A stretch of DNA of 64,000 nt from Jutongia hominis. Lineage in GTDB: Bacteria; Bacillota; Clostridia; Lachnospirales; Lachnospiraceae. Below the pieces are notes generated by a model. It did not search any database and had not been told where the DNA came from. It was given only the letters and a program-made list of their open reading frames with translations. The stretch covers positions 124,001 to 188,000 of the forward strand of contig NZ_JACRSW010000001.1 in NCBI RefSeq assembly GCF_014384965.1. The letters are read 5' to 3'. Positions within the stretch are counted from its first letter, which is position 1. Each line of letters opens with the position of its first letter. Made by a program: the position numbers and the translations under genes. Positions 44,950 to 54,270 of this stretch are shown in pieces.

Positions 44950-46218
44950 CTACTGTAATTTCACTTTTAATTTTTTCGTAATATATTTGTCACCTGATTT
45001 TCGCATCACCGTACAAATAACTTTCTCTCCGCTATTATGCTGCAACAGGACATTATGAACATCTGTCATGCCACCCACGATCGAATCATCAATCTTTGTA
45101 ATAATATCTGCAACACGCATTCCTGCCTGGTAAGCAGGTGCCTGTGCATAAACCGTCCTGACATATGCCCCGGTTGGCAGATCATGTGCAGATGCTGTTG
45201 CTTCCAAAATACTCTCTCCTTCAATTCCCAGATAAGCTACATCCTGCTTATGTTGTAAAAGTTCCAGGATTGTTGAAACATTGGACATATCTATAAAACC
45301 CATGCCGGAAGTACCGGTTTCTATTGTAAATTTTGTTGTGATCATACCAACTACATTACCTGAAATATCCAGTACAACACCATTTCCATCCTCCGAATAA
45401 GGAATATCTGTACTAAACAATTTTACCTCTCCGTCTGTGATCGTTCCGTATAAACTATTATTCGAAACATGTCCTGTCATGACAGAATATAACACACCGT
45501 TTGGACAGCCAATTGCGATCACATCACTTCCATTGCGCAGACCGCCGCCATATCCAAGCTCTGCTACCTGCATCTTTTCCTGTGTTTCCTGTGTGATCTT
45601 AGATTTGCTGATCATGATCACCGCCACATTGTACTGAAGATCGCTGTCTAAAACTTTTCCTTCTACAACCGTTTCATCTGCCAGCTGTACGCTGACCGTA
45701 TGCTGTTCCTTCACTATATTGTAAGTTGTCGCAATATAGTAGTTCTTAGTATTTTCCTTATATATAATACCAAATGAAACATTCTTGCTGTTGTTCTGCT
45801 TCTCTGAAAACCAATCCTGCGCATCTGTTTTATTTTTAACTCCAACAATCGAAGCACTTGCCTGTCCTCCAATTGCTGCAAGCTGTTCCGACATTCTGTT
45901 CATATTTTCGGTTGTAAGACGGGAACTGTTATTACTGCCTCCTGTTGCTGGCGTTTCCTGCGGTTCCGCCGTAGCGGCTGCCGTTGCACTATACGTATTG
46001 ATCTTAACAACGTTTCTGGTGCTGTTCTTTTTTGCGCGACTTGTGATCAGGCAGATCGCACCACCTGCTATTCCACCAAAAATACAGGCTGATACAATAA
46101 GAATTCCCAGCCTTTTCGCCCAGATCAGACATTGCTTTTTTCTTTGCGGTTTTACCTGCTCACGCATAAACTGATAACGTTCTTCCTTATGGGAATCATT
46201 GTTTTCTCTACTAAACAT
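44950..46218 (-). CDS. HtrA/DegP-like membrane protein lacking the catalytic triad, with PDZ domain
   Basis: This 422-residue protein has one N-terminal membrane segment (about residues 34-57), a Thr/Ala/Ser linker, a trypsin-like domain and a C-terminal PDZ domain (GAYVRTVYAQAPAYQAGMRVADIITKID is the core). All three triad positions read Asn: YIATTYNIV where HtrA has a T-N-N-H-V type motif (about residue 166), YNVAVIMI for DLAVLKI (about 195), and SEDGNGVVL for NPGNSGGPL (about 279). It is therefore likely a pseudoprotease that binds peptides or folds envelope proteins. ATG 46216-46218 has GGAG 8 bases upstream. Confidence 0.88.
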   Translation of the reverse strand: MFSRENNDSHKEERYQFMREQVKPQRKKQCLIWAKRLGILIVSACIFGGIAGGAICLITSRAKKNSTRNVVKINTYSATAAATAEPQETPATGGSNNSSRLTTENMNRMSEQLAAIGGQASASIVGVKNKTDAQDWFSEKQNNSKNVSFGIIYKENTKNYYIATTYNIVKEQHTVSVQLADETVVEGKVLDSDLQYNVAVIMISKSKITQETQEKMQVAELGYGGGLRNGSDVIAIGCPNGVLYSVMTGHVSNNSLYGTITDGEVKLFSTDIPYSEDGNGVVLDISGNVVGMITTKFTIETGTSGMGFIDMSNVSTILELLQHKQDVAYLGIEGESILEATASAHDLPTGAYVRTVYAQAPAYQAGMRVADIITKIDDSIVGGMTDVHNVLLQHNSGEKVICTVMRKSGDKYITKKLKVKLQ

Positions 46219-46393
46219 AGTTTCTACTCCAATGAAAAAATATATCAAGTTCCATTTACACTCTTTATAGAATAGCATACAGATATGAATATACTATGAA
46301 TAACTTGTAACGTATTTTCCCATCTACCTTGCGAATTCATGATACACTATTGATAAAAGCACACTTTTTGTTGTATCATATACCATACATATA

Positions 46394-46797
46394 GCAGACA
46401 TTTGTAACACCATTACATTTTCTAAAAACTCGCAAAACAAAAATGATCCAATGCGTCATACCCTTAGAATTTGTGTTGTGTTTCTATTTCTGTTTGTATT
46501 TTGGGTAGACACGCCACCTGATAAGAAGTTCTGATTTTTTAAGCTTTTTTGCTTATTGGGCGCGGGTCATAACTATAGGGGCGGCTCAGTCTGAGTAGCA
46601 TTGTTGTTTGGGACACGCTCCCGCTTCGCAAAGCCACGTAGCGCACACATAGCATTGCAAAAAATCTTAGAAATTCTTATCAGGTGAAACAGTGCTCCAA
46701 AATACAATAGAAATAGAAACACAAATAAAAAGCTACTGCTATGACGCATTGTAATATTTTGTTTTGCGAGAATATTTGCAAGAATGCAAATGTCTGC
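46394..46797. repeat. 404-bp imperfect inverted-repeat element before mutS2
   Basis: The ends GCAGACATTTG (46394) and CAAATGTCTGC (to 46797) are inverted. Matching blocks continue inward on both arms: CTCGCAAAACAAAA, CAATGCGTCATA, TTGTGTTTCTATTTCT, TGTATTTTGG, CACCTGATAAGAA and GATTTTTT. A GC-rich centre of about 110 bases (46555-46665) contains CTCAGTCTGAG and GGGCGCGG...GCGC elements. No open frame of note is inside. It could be a MITE-like mobile element or a long structured RNA. Confidence 0.85.
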
Positions 46798-46838
46798 CGT
46801 GCCTATAGAATAATGAGGAAACAGAAACGAGGATTTGT

Positions 46839-49220
46839 ATGAATAAGAAAGTTTTCCATACGTTAGAATATGATAAAATAATACAAAAACTGATCAAACA
46901 TGCTGCTTCTCCGTTAGGAAAACAGTATTGTCGTGATCTGACACCTTATACCGACGAAGAAATGATCCTGCATGAACAGCGTGAAACTTCAGATGCATTG
47001 ACACATATCCTGACACAGGGTGCTGTCTCTTTTCAGGGAGTCAGAGAAATCCGTGAAAGTTTAAAAAGACTGGAGATCGGTTCTATTTTAAGTACAACAG
47101 AGCTTTTAAATATCTCTAATCTTTTGAATGCTGCAGGCAGTGTCAAAGCTTACTTTCGAAAAAGTGTCAATGAGACAGACGAAACAGGGGATTCTTTAAA
47201 TGACTATTATCAGAAGATTGAACCACTTTTTCCCTTAATGAATGAGATCCGTCGATGTATACTTGCCGAGGATGAGATTGCTGATGATGCAAGTGCCGGT
47301 CTGTCTAAGATCCGTCATTCGTTAAAACGAACAGGCGATAAGATCCATGAACAATTAAATGCGATCCTAAACAGCTCTGCACGTTCCATGCTGCAGGACA
47401 GTCTGATCACGATGCGTAACGGAAGATACTGTCTGCCGGTAAAAGCAGAATACCGTTCTTCTTTTCCTGGTATGCTGCATGACCAGTCCGCTACCGGTTC
47501 TACCCTCTTTATGGAACCGACATCGGTTGTTAAACTAAACAACGAGATCCGTGAATTAGAATTAAAAGAACAAGAGGAGATTGAAAAGATCCTTGCTGAT
47601 CTGAGCAATCAGGCTGCAGAACAGACCTTTTTTATTGAACAGAATTTTCAGGTTCTTTCAAAACTTGACTTCATTTTTGCCAAAGCATCTCTTTCGAGAG
47701 AAATGAAAGCAACCGAACCGAAATTTCCCAAGGAAGGCTATATAGAATTAAAAAAAGGGCGGCATCCTTTAATCCCATATAAACAGGTTGTTCCGATTGA
47801 CCTGCATCTTGGAAAAGATTTTTCTCTGCTCGTTGTAACCGGTCCGAATACCGGTGGTAAAACTGTTTCTTTAAAAACAGTCGGACTTCTTACTTTGATG
47901 GGACAGTCAGGACTTCATATTCCGGCATTTGATGGTTCGAGCTTACGCATTTTCAAAGAAGTATATGCGGATATCGGCGATGAACAGAGTATTGAACAGA
48001 ATTTAAGTACATTTTCTTCGCATATGGTCAATACCGTATCAATCTTAAAACATGCTAATCAGGATAGTCTGGTACTTTTTGATGAATTAGGTGCCGGAAC
48101 CGATCCGGTAGAAGGTGCTGCTTTAGCAACTTCAATCCTGTCCGATCTGCACAGCCGTGGTTCAATCGTTATGGCAACGACACATTACAGCGAGTTAAAG
48201 CTTTATGCTTTACAGACTCCGGATGTTGAAAATGCCTGCTGCGAGTTTGATGTAACCACATTGCGTCCAACCTACCGTCTCTTGATCGGTGTACCGGGTA
48301 AAAGTAATGCTTTTGCGATTTCAAGCAAACTTGGTCTGTCTGATACGATCATACAGGATGCCAAAGCAAGGATCACTTCTGATGCACAGGCATTTGAAGA
48401 TGTGATCAGTGACCTTGAAAAGACAAGGGTCGAATTAGAGAAGGAACATCAAAGCGTATCTCAAAACCGCAAAGAAATTTCCGAGCTAAAAAAACAGCTT
48501 CGACAGAAAACAGAAAAGATCGATTCTTCTAAAGAAAAGATTTTGGCAAATGCAAACGAGGAGGCTGCACGTATCTTAGCCGACGCTAAAGAATACGCAG
48601 ATTCTACGATCCGAAAATACACAAAATGGGCAAAAAGCGATAAACACATCCGCGAAATGGAAGCGGAACGTGCAAAACTGCGCGAAGAGATCAACAAAAA
48701 AGACGCTAACAAAAAAATCGCTGCACCAAAAAGAAATACAAAAAAAGTCAAAGCAAGTCAGTTAATGATCGGCTCCGACGTCCGTATTCTTTCTTTGAAT
48801 TCCGTTGGAACGGTCAGCACACTTCCAAACGAAAAAGGAGATCTTTTTGTACAGGCAGGACTGCTTCGAACCAAAGTAAATTTAAATGACATTGAACTGA
48901 TCAAACAGGCACCTGTTAAGCCGGAACCGAAGAAAAAATCCGGTGGAGGCCACATCCGTATGGACAAGGCTGCCAGCATCCATCAGGAGATCAACCTGAT
49001 CGGCATGACAGTCGATGAAGCAATGCCGGTTCTTGGCAAATACTTAGATGATGCCTATCTGGCTCACATGTCACAAGTCACGGTCATACACGGTCGCGGA
49101 ACCGGAGCTTTACGAAAAGCAGTACACAATCATCTGAAGCGCACCAAATACATCAAATCATTCCGTCTGGGTGAATTCGGTGAAGGGGATATGGGCGTTA
49201 CTATCGTAGAATTCAAATAA
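46839..49220 (+). CDS. mutS2: endonuclease MutS2
   Basis: MutS2 is a MutS relative with a C-terminal nuclease. In this 793-residue protein the helical core and clamp are followed by the ATPase: Walker A VVTGPNTGGKTVSLKT (about residue 330), SSHMVNTVSILKHA, and Walker B LVLFDELGAGTDPVEG (about 410). A charged coiled coil (500-620) precedes a KOW-like patch (VRILSLNSVGTVSTL). The C-terminal Smr domain (NLIGMTVDEAMPVLGKYLDD, VIHGRGTGALRKAVH) is complete. In Bacillus MutS2 rescues collided ribosomes; in other bacteria it limits recombination. GAGG lies 6 bases before ATG 46839. Confidence 0.96.
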   Translation: MNKKVFHTLEYDKIIQKLIKHAASPLGKQYCRDLTPYTDEEMILHEQRETSDALTHILTQGAVSFQGVREIRESLKRLEIGSILSTTELLNISNLLNAAGSVKAYFRKSVNETDETGDSLNDYYQKIEPLFPLMNEIRRCILAEDEIADDASAGLSKIRHSLKRTGDKIHEQLNAILNSSARSMLQDSLITMRNGRYCLPVKAEYRSSFPGMLHDQSATGSTLFMEPTSVVKLNNEIRELELKEQEEIEKILADLSNQAAEQTFFIEQNFQVLSKLDFIFAKASLSREMKATEPKFPKEGYIELKKGRHPLIPYKQVVPIDLHLGKDFSLLVVTGPNTGGKTVSLKTVGLLTLMGQSGLHIPAFDGSSLRIFKEVYADIGDEQSIEQNLSTFSSHMVNTVSILKHANQDSLVLFDELGAGTDPVEGAALATSILSDLHSRGSIVMATTHYSELKLYALQTPDVENACCEFDVTTLRPTYRLLIGVPGKSNAFAISSKLGLSDTIIQDAKARITSDAQAFEDVISDLEKTRVELEKEHQSVSQNRKEISELKKQLRQKTEKIDSSKEKILANANEEAARILADAKEYADSTIRKYTKWAKSDKHIREMEAERAKLREEINKKDANKKIAAPKRNTKKVKASQLMIGSDVRILSLNSVGTVSTLPNEKGDLFVQAGLLRTKVNLNDIELIKQAPVKPEPKKKSGGGHIRMDKAASIHQEINLIGMTVDEAMPVLGKYLDDAYLAHMSQVTVIHGRGTGALRKAVHNHLKRTKYIKSFRLGEFGEGDMGVTIVEFK

Positions 49221-49248
49221 ATACACTACAAAAAGGAGAATGAAAAAA

Positions 49249-49962
49249 ATGGTAAACAAACAAAAAATACTGATTGTTGATGATGATGAAAATATTGCAG
49301 AGCTTATCAGCCTTTACCTTGCGAAAGAATGTTTTGATACTAAAATTGTAGGTGATGGTGAATCTGCTTTAGAAATGATTAAAACCTATCAGCCCAATAT
49401 TATGTTACTCGACATCATGCTTCCGGGCATTGATGGCTATGAAGTATTGCGTGAAGTGCGCAAAAGCTCCAACCTTCCTATTATCATGCTCTCTGCCAAA
49501 GGAGAAGTCTTTGATAAGGTTCTCGGACTGGAACTGGGTGCTGATGATTATATTATGAAACCTTTTGATTCCAAAGAAATGGTTGCCCGTGTAAAAGCCG
49601 TATTACGTCGTTTCCAACCGACAATACAGGCAGCGAACACGCCTGAAGATACATTACCGGTCGAACAGGTAACGTATCCTGATCTGACAATCAATCTGAC
49701 GGATTATTCTGTTCATTACAAAGGCGGAGTGGTAGAAATGCCACCAAAAGAATTGGAACTTTTCTATTTCCTTGCTTCTCATCCTAATCAGGTGTTTACA
49801 CGCGAACAGCTTCTTGATCATATCTGGAGCTACGATTATATCGGTGATACCCGAACCGTGGATGTGCATATCAAGCGATTACGTGAAAAGTTCAAAGATC
49901 ATCCGGCATGGAAACTAACAACGGTTTGGGGAATCGGATATAAGTTCGAATACCACAAATAA
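49249..49962 (+). CDS. OmpR-family response regulator
   Basis: This is a 237-residue transcription regulator. The receiver domain has acidic residues at 11-13 (LIVDDDENI), the phospho-acceptor Asp55 (IMLLDIMLPGIDGYEV), and Lys in DDYIMKPFD. The C-terminal winged helix begins near residue 140 and contains PPKELELFYFLASHPNQVFT and TRTVDVHIKRLREKF. I choose ATG 49249, with AGGAG about 10 bases upstream, over ATG 49240, which directly abuts it. The partner kinase gene follows by 27 bases. Confidence 0.95.
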   Translation: MVNKQKILIVDDDENIAELISLYLAKECFDTKIVGDGESALEMIKTYQPNIMLLDIMLPGIDGYEVLREVRKSSNLPIIMLSAKGEVFDKVLGLELGADDYIMKPFDSKEMVARVKAVLRRFQPTIQAANTPEDTLPVEQVTYPDLTINLTDYSVHYKGGVVEMPPKELELFYFLASHPNQVFTREQLLDHIWSYDYIGDTRTVDVHIKRLREKFKDHPAWKLTTVWGIGYKFEYHK

Positions 49963-49989
49963 TTTTTTGCTTACAAAGGAGAATGAATT

Positions 49990-51417
49990 ATGCCTAAATC
50001 ATCTCTTCGCTTCCAATTTGTTTTATCCTATGCTATTTTATGTATTCTGGTCTTTGTTCTGTTAAACACCTATGGACGTACCACGATATACAATCATTTG
50101 ATCAAAACAGAAGAAACGAAATTATACAATGAAGCGGAATTGATCGTAAAAGATTATATTCCAAGCATGGATATATTAAACACCTCAGATGCTACTTTGT
50201 TAAAACACTTTTCTTCTCTCCAGACATTAACAAATATGCGTGTCTGGCTTGCATCGTCTGATGGAATGATCCTAATTGATTCTGATATGAAAAACAGCCA
50301 GAAAGGACGTAATATCAACCGATATGATTCCGGTTTTTTATCCAACCAGACGATTGTCGGCCGCTGTCCTAAGGGACTGCTGTCAGAGTCCATGATCACG
50401 GTGATCTATCCGATCACAGAATCTTTAGAGACAAAAGGATACGTCATTTTGATGTCTCCTAACTCAGGAATGTTAGACCAGGCGACCCAGTATATTGACA
50501 CGATCCTGATCTGCTTTATTCTGCTTTTAACTGTAACGGCTTTGATCTTTTTTTACCTATATCATAAGAGTGTAAGACCACTTCGTCTTATGACAAATGC
50601 AGCGAAAAAATATGCTGACGGACAATTTGATGAGGGAATCACAACTTCCTTTAGCAAAGAACAAAATGAGCTGGCATCTGCAATTTATTATCTTTCCGAA
50701 CGAATGCATAGTATAACCGATTATCAGACAAAATTCATTGCCAACGTGTCACATGATTTTCGCTCTCCGCTGACCTCGATCAAAGGATATGCCGAAGCGA
50801 TCGCAGATGGTACGATTCCGCCGGAAATGCAGCAGAAATATTTTAATATTATTCTTTTTGAAGTAGAACGTTTAACAAAACTTACCGGAAATCTTTTAGA
50901 ATTAAACCAGTTTGAGCAGGATGGTCTTGTATTAGAATTAGCAGACTTTGATATCAATCAGGCGATCAAAGACTCTTCTGCCGCTTTTGAACAAAGATGT
51001 ACAGAAAAAAAGATTTCTCTGAATCTGATCTTTAGCGACAAAGAACTTTTTGTCAATGCAGATATCAATAAGATCCAGCAGGTTATTCAAAACTTATTGG
51101 ATAATGCGATCAAATTCAGCCCAAATGATACAACGATTGAAATACGAACTGCAAAACGAAACCATAAAGTCTTTATTTCGGTAAAAGATCATGGTATCGG
51201 TATTGCAAAAGAAAGCCAGAAAAAAATCTGGACACGTTTCTACAAAACAGATGATTCCAGAGGCAAAGATAAGACCGGCACGGGGCTTGGACTTTCCATC
51301 ACAAAAGAGATTATTGAAGCACATAATGAAAATATCAATGTGATCAGTACAGAAGGTGTCGGAACGGAATTTATCTTTACGCTGCCACCTGCCAAAAAAG
51401 ATGAAAAACACACATAA
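49990..51417 (+). CDS. membrane sensor histidine kinase
   Basis: This 475-residue kinase has two membrane segments (about residues 9-28 and 167-189) around an extracellular domain of about 135 residues (with RVWLASSDGMILIDSD, a PAS-like/Cache-type stretch), then HAMP, the phospho-acceptor His255 (IANVSHDFRSPLTSIKG), and the HATPase domain (QNLLDNAIKFSPND; KDHGIGIAKES; GTGLGLSI). AAAGGAG precedes the ATG. It pairs with the response regulator upstream. The stimulus is unknown. Confidence 0.95.
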   Translation: MPKSSLRFQFVLSYAILCILVFVLLNTYGRTTIYNHLIKTEETKLYNEAELIVKDYIPSMDILNTSDATLLKHFSSLQTLTNMRVWLASSDGMILIDSDMKNSQKGRNINRYDSGFLSNQTIVGRCPKGLLSESMITVIYPITESLETKGYVILMSPNSGMLDQATQYIDTILICFILLLTVTALIFFYLYHKSVRPLRLMTNAAKKYADGQFDEGITTSFSKEQNELASAIYYLSERMHSITDYQTKFIANVSHDFRSPLTSIKGYAEAIADGTIPPEMQQKYFNIILFEVERLTKLTGNLLELNQFEQDGLVLELADFDINQAIKDSSAAFEQRCTEKKISLNLIFSDKELFVNADINKIQQVIQNLLDNAIKFSPNDTTIEIRTAKRNHKVFISVKDHGIGIAKESQKKIWTRFYKTDDSRGKDKTGTGLGLSITKEIIEAHNENINVISTEGVGTEFIFTLPPAKKDEKHT

Positions 51418-51424
51418 GACAAAC

Positions 51425-51491
51425 GATAGTCCTCTGATCAAACAGAGGACTATCTTACCAAAGCAGCAGCTTTGTTCTTTTTATTTTTTGT
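51425..51491 (+). terminator. double terminator after the histidine kinase gene
   Basis: A 12-bp stem GATAGTCCTCTG/CAGAGGACTATC (51425-51454) is followed by a second short stem CAAAGC/GCTTTG (51459-51474) and a T-rich run TTCTTTTTATTTTTT. The first stem can also act on the minus strand for the cellulase gene. Confidence 0.8.
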
Positions 51492-52782
51492 TGATCGTAT
51501 ATGACTTATGACTTGTTGCTCTCTTTAAAGCATCCATCAGACCGTTCAGTTTCCATTCCATTTTTGTCCGGTCATATTGTTCGCCATTATCCCAAAGAAA
51601 ACTTGCAATGCCTTTATCATATGTATACTTTACGAAATTTTCAACAAAATAACGACAGCTTGCCGGATCGTTTGGCCCAAATCCATACTCTCCTACAATC
51701 ACCGGAATTTCCTTCTTCACACAGGTTTTATCCAATTGATCGATCAGATCATGCATCTGTTTGATTTCTTCTTTACTTCCCCATGTATTCTGCTGATTTG
51801 TTGTACAGAACTGCCATGGCGTATAATAATGTACCGATAAGATTTCTCTGTCTTTAATCGTATCTTTTGGCATTTTAAACGTTCCATTCTCAATACCTGT
51901 ACAAGTCTTTTCAATATCTGTCCAATACCCGGCGATCAGAAGATGTCTTTTGGCATTATTGCCACCACTGCTTCTGACGGTATCCACAAAAGTCTGGTTG
52001 AACTCATTTAATAATGCAAATGCTTTATTTTCTTCCATATCATCAAATCCAACTTCATTCATTGATTCAAAGATCAGATAGTCGGAATAATTCTGAAAAC
52101 GGGATGCAATCTGAGTCCATAATGCTTTATAGCGTTCAAAAACTTCTGTCTTCGTTTTGTCACCTTCCGATGCAGATCGTATCCATGCACCAAAGTCAGG
52201 ATCACCACCTCCGTCATGATGCAGATTGATGATCACATACATTCCATTTGTATATGCATAACGGACAACCTCTTCCACACGATCCATCCATGCCGGATCA
52301 ATGGTATTCTTCTTTTTATCTATGATATGATCACGCCATGTCACCGGAATACGAACTGCATTGATACCATCCTTCTTTAAGCTGTCAAAAAGCTTCTGTG
52401 TGGTCTCAACATTGCCCCATAAGGTCTCATCTACCTTTTTGCCGGGCTTTGGTGTCTGGTTGACCTTACCATCTCCATCCGTATCCGCTTCACAGACATC
52501 AAGAGAATTGCCCAGATTCCATCCGATCTTCATCTCTTTGATCAGCTGCTGTGATGTGATGTCTCGCATCTTACCGGCTTTCTTTTCCAACACAGAGGTA
52601 TCGCCTGCTGCAAGGCCGGTATTTACCGGATCTTTTGCCTCCTGGTCTGCACTTTGTGTAACATCCGCTTTCTTAGTCGTGCTCTTAGTCTCTTTTTGGT
52701 CACCGCAGCCACTCAGAAGCGATATAACAATTCCCATAGAAAGAACTGTTGTGATCAGTTGTTTTTTTAAACTTTTTCTCAT
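51481..52782 (-). CDS. GH5 cellulase-type lipoprotein
   Basis: This is a 433-residue endo-beta-glucanase-like enzyme with a lipoprotein signal (residues 1-27, lipobox LLSGC), so it is anchored on the outside of the membrane. After a Thr/Lys linker, the GH5 TIM barrel begins at MKIGWNLGNSLD (about residue 87). The catalytic acid is Glu in ESMNEVG (about 241) and the nucleophile Glu in IVGEYGFG (about 363); INLHHDGGGD supplies the conserved His pair. An insertion after strand 1 contains DTDGDGKVN, like a calcium loop. ATG 52780-52782 has GGGAGG upstream. It probably degrades cellulose or beta-glucans to oligosaccharides used by the GH94 enzyme. Confidence 0.9.
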   Translation of the reverse strand: MRKSLKKQLITTVLSMGIVISLLSGCGDQKETKSTTKKADVTQSADQEAKDPVNTGLAAGDTSVLEKKAGKMRDITSQQLIKEMKIGWNLGNSLDVCEADTDGDGKVNQTPKPGKKVDETLWGNVETTQKLFDSLKKDGINAVRIPVTWRDHIIDKKKNTIDPAWMDRVEEVVRYAYTNGMYVIINLHHDGGGDPDFGAWIRSASEGDKTKTEVFERYKALWTQIASRFQNYSDYLIFESMNEVGFDDMEENKAFALLNEFNQTFVDTVRSSGGNNAKRHLLIAGYWTDIEKTCTGIENGTFKMPKDTIKDREILSVHYYTPWQFCTTNQQNTWGSKEEIKQMHDLIDQLDKTCVKKEIPVIVGEYGFGPNDPASCRYFVENFVKYTYDKGIASFLWDNGEQYDRTKMEWKLNGLMDALKRATSHKSYTINKK

Positions 52783-52995
52783 ATCTTTTTCCTCCCTGTA
52801 ACACTCGGTAGTGTCACTTTCAAAGCATGTCTTTTTCACGGCTCATTTTTCATAGTTCACCTGACACAATCTAAACTGCCTTTCTTTTGTGTCCGTGCAA
52901 AAACCTTTTTTCAGCCTATCCTGTCTTTCCTTCGTTTTCCCGCAATACTATTTTTTCAGTCCGATTGATTGCAAATGGCAGCTTTTCTTTTTTTG

Positions 52996-53016
52996 ATTAT
53001 AGCAGATGTCTGCTAT
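52996..53016 (-). promoter_or_regulatory. palindrome overlapping the likely GH5 promoter
   Basis: ATAGCAGA (52999-53006) and TCTGCTAT (53009-53016) form an inverted repeat. On the minus strand it runs directly into a perfect TATAAT (52996-53001), so a bound protein would block RNA polymerase. The -35 is weak. The start codon is 214 bases downstream. No other clear feature lies in 52840-52995. Confidence 0.5.
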
Positions 53017-53081
53017 GAAAGAACTATATAAATTAGTACAAATATACTTCAAATTTCGGACACTTTATACGTATTTTCCAC

Positions 53082-53178
53082 AAAAAAGACAATGAAACCA
53101 TTCGGTCATATACTTTTCATGCTATTAACATTCTTCCATTGAAAAGATATTTCCGTAACAGATCACATTGTCTTTTTT
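53082..53178 (-). terminator. large-stem terminator of pfkA
   Basis: Perfect 13-bp arms (53082-53094 with 53166-53178; AAAAAAGACAATG/CATTGTCTTTTTT) enclose about 70 bases with a further imperfect stem (CTTTTCATG/CATTGAAAAG). On the minus strand it ends in TTTTTT. Compare the similar element at 44814-44891. Confidence 0.65.
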
Positions 53179-53274
53179 AATTACAACTATTTTAAATTAA
53201 ATACCTTGCAAAAGTCTGCCAGATATATGTATTGGCACTATTCTATTATTTATGCAGCTTTTGCCATGTTTTCA

Positions 53275-54270
53275 TTAGATATTCTTATAATCGCATCTTG
53301 TACCAAGAATACTTGCTACCTGATATTCATAATCATCAATGCTCTTCTTCATCTTAAATGCTTCTTCAATATCTATATCATATACATGACCATCTTTATA
53401 ACCAACCAGACGATTTTTCTTACCCTGATCGATAATGTCAACTGCATAGGATCCCATAACAGATGCATAAACACGATCACGTGCTGTAGGACTTCCGCCT
53501 CGCTGTAAATGACCGAGAATCGTTGCTCTTGTCTCTACACCTGTAGCTTCTTCAATACGCTGTGCAAGCTCATAAGAATGACCGACACCTTCTGCATTGA
53601 TAACAACCTGATGTGTCATACCTGCTTCACGGTTCTTCTTGATCTCTTCGATCAGCTTGTCATAATCATTGTCAAAACGTTCCGGTAAAAGAATCTCTTC
53701 TGCACCATTGGCGATACCACACCAGAGTGCGATATATCCTGCAGAACGTCCCATAACCTCTACAACGCTGCATCTTTCATGCGAATTAGAAGTTTCACGA
53801 AGACGATCAATTGCTTCCATCGCAGTATTTACTGCCGTATCAAAACCGATCGTATACTCTGTATATGCAATATCAAGATCAATCGTTCCCGGTAAACCAA
53901 TAACATTTACACCATACTTTGATAAATCCTTTGCTCCTGTGAAAGAACCATCTCCACCGATTACAACCAATGTGTCAATTCCCATTTCTTTACAGATTGC
54001 TGCTGCTTTCTTCTTACCGGCTTCTTCGCCAAACTCTGCACTACGAGCTGTAAAAAGGAAAGTACCACCATGCTGTAATTTTTCTGATACATCCTGAAAT
54101 GTCATTAATTCCATTTCTTTATTCAAAATACCATTGTATCCTCTTTTTACACCAAATACTTCGTATCCTTTTGCAATACCGGTACGTACAACGGCACGTA
54201 CTGCTGCATTCATTCCCGGTGCATCTCCACCACTTGTTAATACGGCAATTCTACCTTTACACTCGATCAT
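53275..54270 (-). CDS. pfkA: 6-phosphofructokinase, ATP-type
   Basis: It phosphorylates fructose 6-phosphate with ATP. The 331-residue length is normal. Motifs: LTSGGDAPGMNAAVR (residues 11-25), VVIGGDGSFTGAK (about 103), LPGTID (about 127), EVMGRSAGYIAL and HLQRGGSPTARDR. GGDG and PGTID are the ATP-using signature, unlike the GGNG/PKTID of the other copy. After PGTID the usual ND.xGTD is replaced by LDIAYTEYTIGF. GGAGG lies 9 bases before ATG 54270. It is monocistronic. Confidence 0.95.
   Translation of the reverse strand: MIECKGRIAVLTSGGDAPGMNAAVRAVVRTGIAKGYEVFGVKRGYNGILNKEMELMTFQDVSEKLQHGGTFLFTARSAEFGEEAGKKKAAAICKEMGIDTLVVIGGDGSFTGAKDLSKYGVNVIGLPGTIDLDIAYTEYTIGFDTAVNTAMEAIDRLRETSNSHERCSVVEVMGRSAGYIALWCGIANGAEEILLPERFDNDYDKLIEEIKKNREAGMTHQVVINAEGVGHSYELAQRIEEATGVETRATILGHLQRGGSPTARDRVYASVMGSYAVDIIDQGKKNRLVGYKDGHVYDIDIEEAFKMKKSIDDYEYQVASILGTRCDYKNI

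Noticed and set aside
52450..52520. Dockerin in the GH5 protein, implying a cellulosome
   Set aside because: Only one calcium-loop-like motif is present, inside the catalytic domain, and the protein is a lipoprotein; dockerins need two loops.
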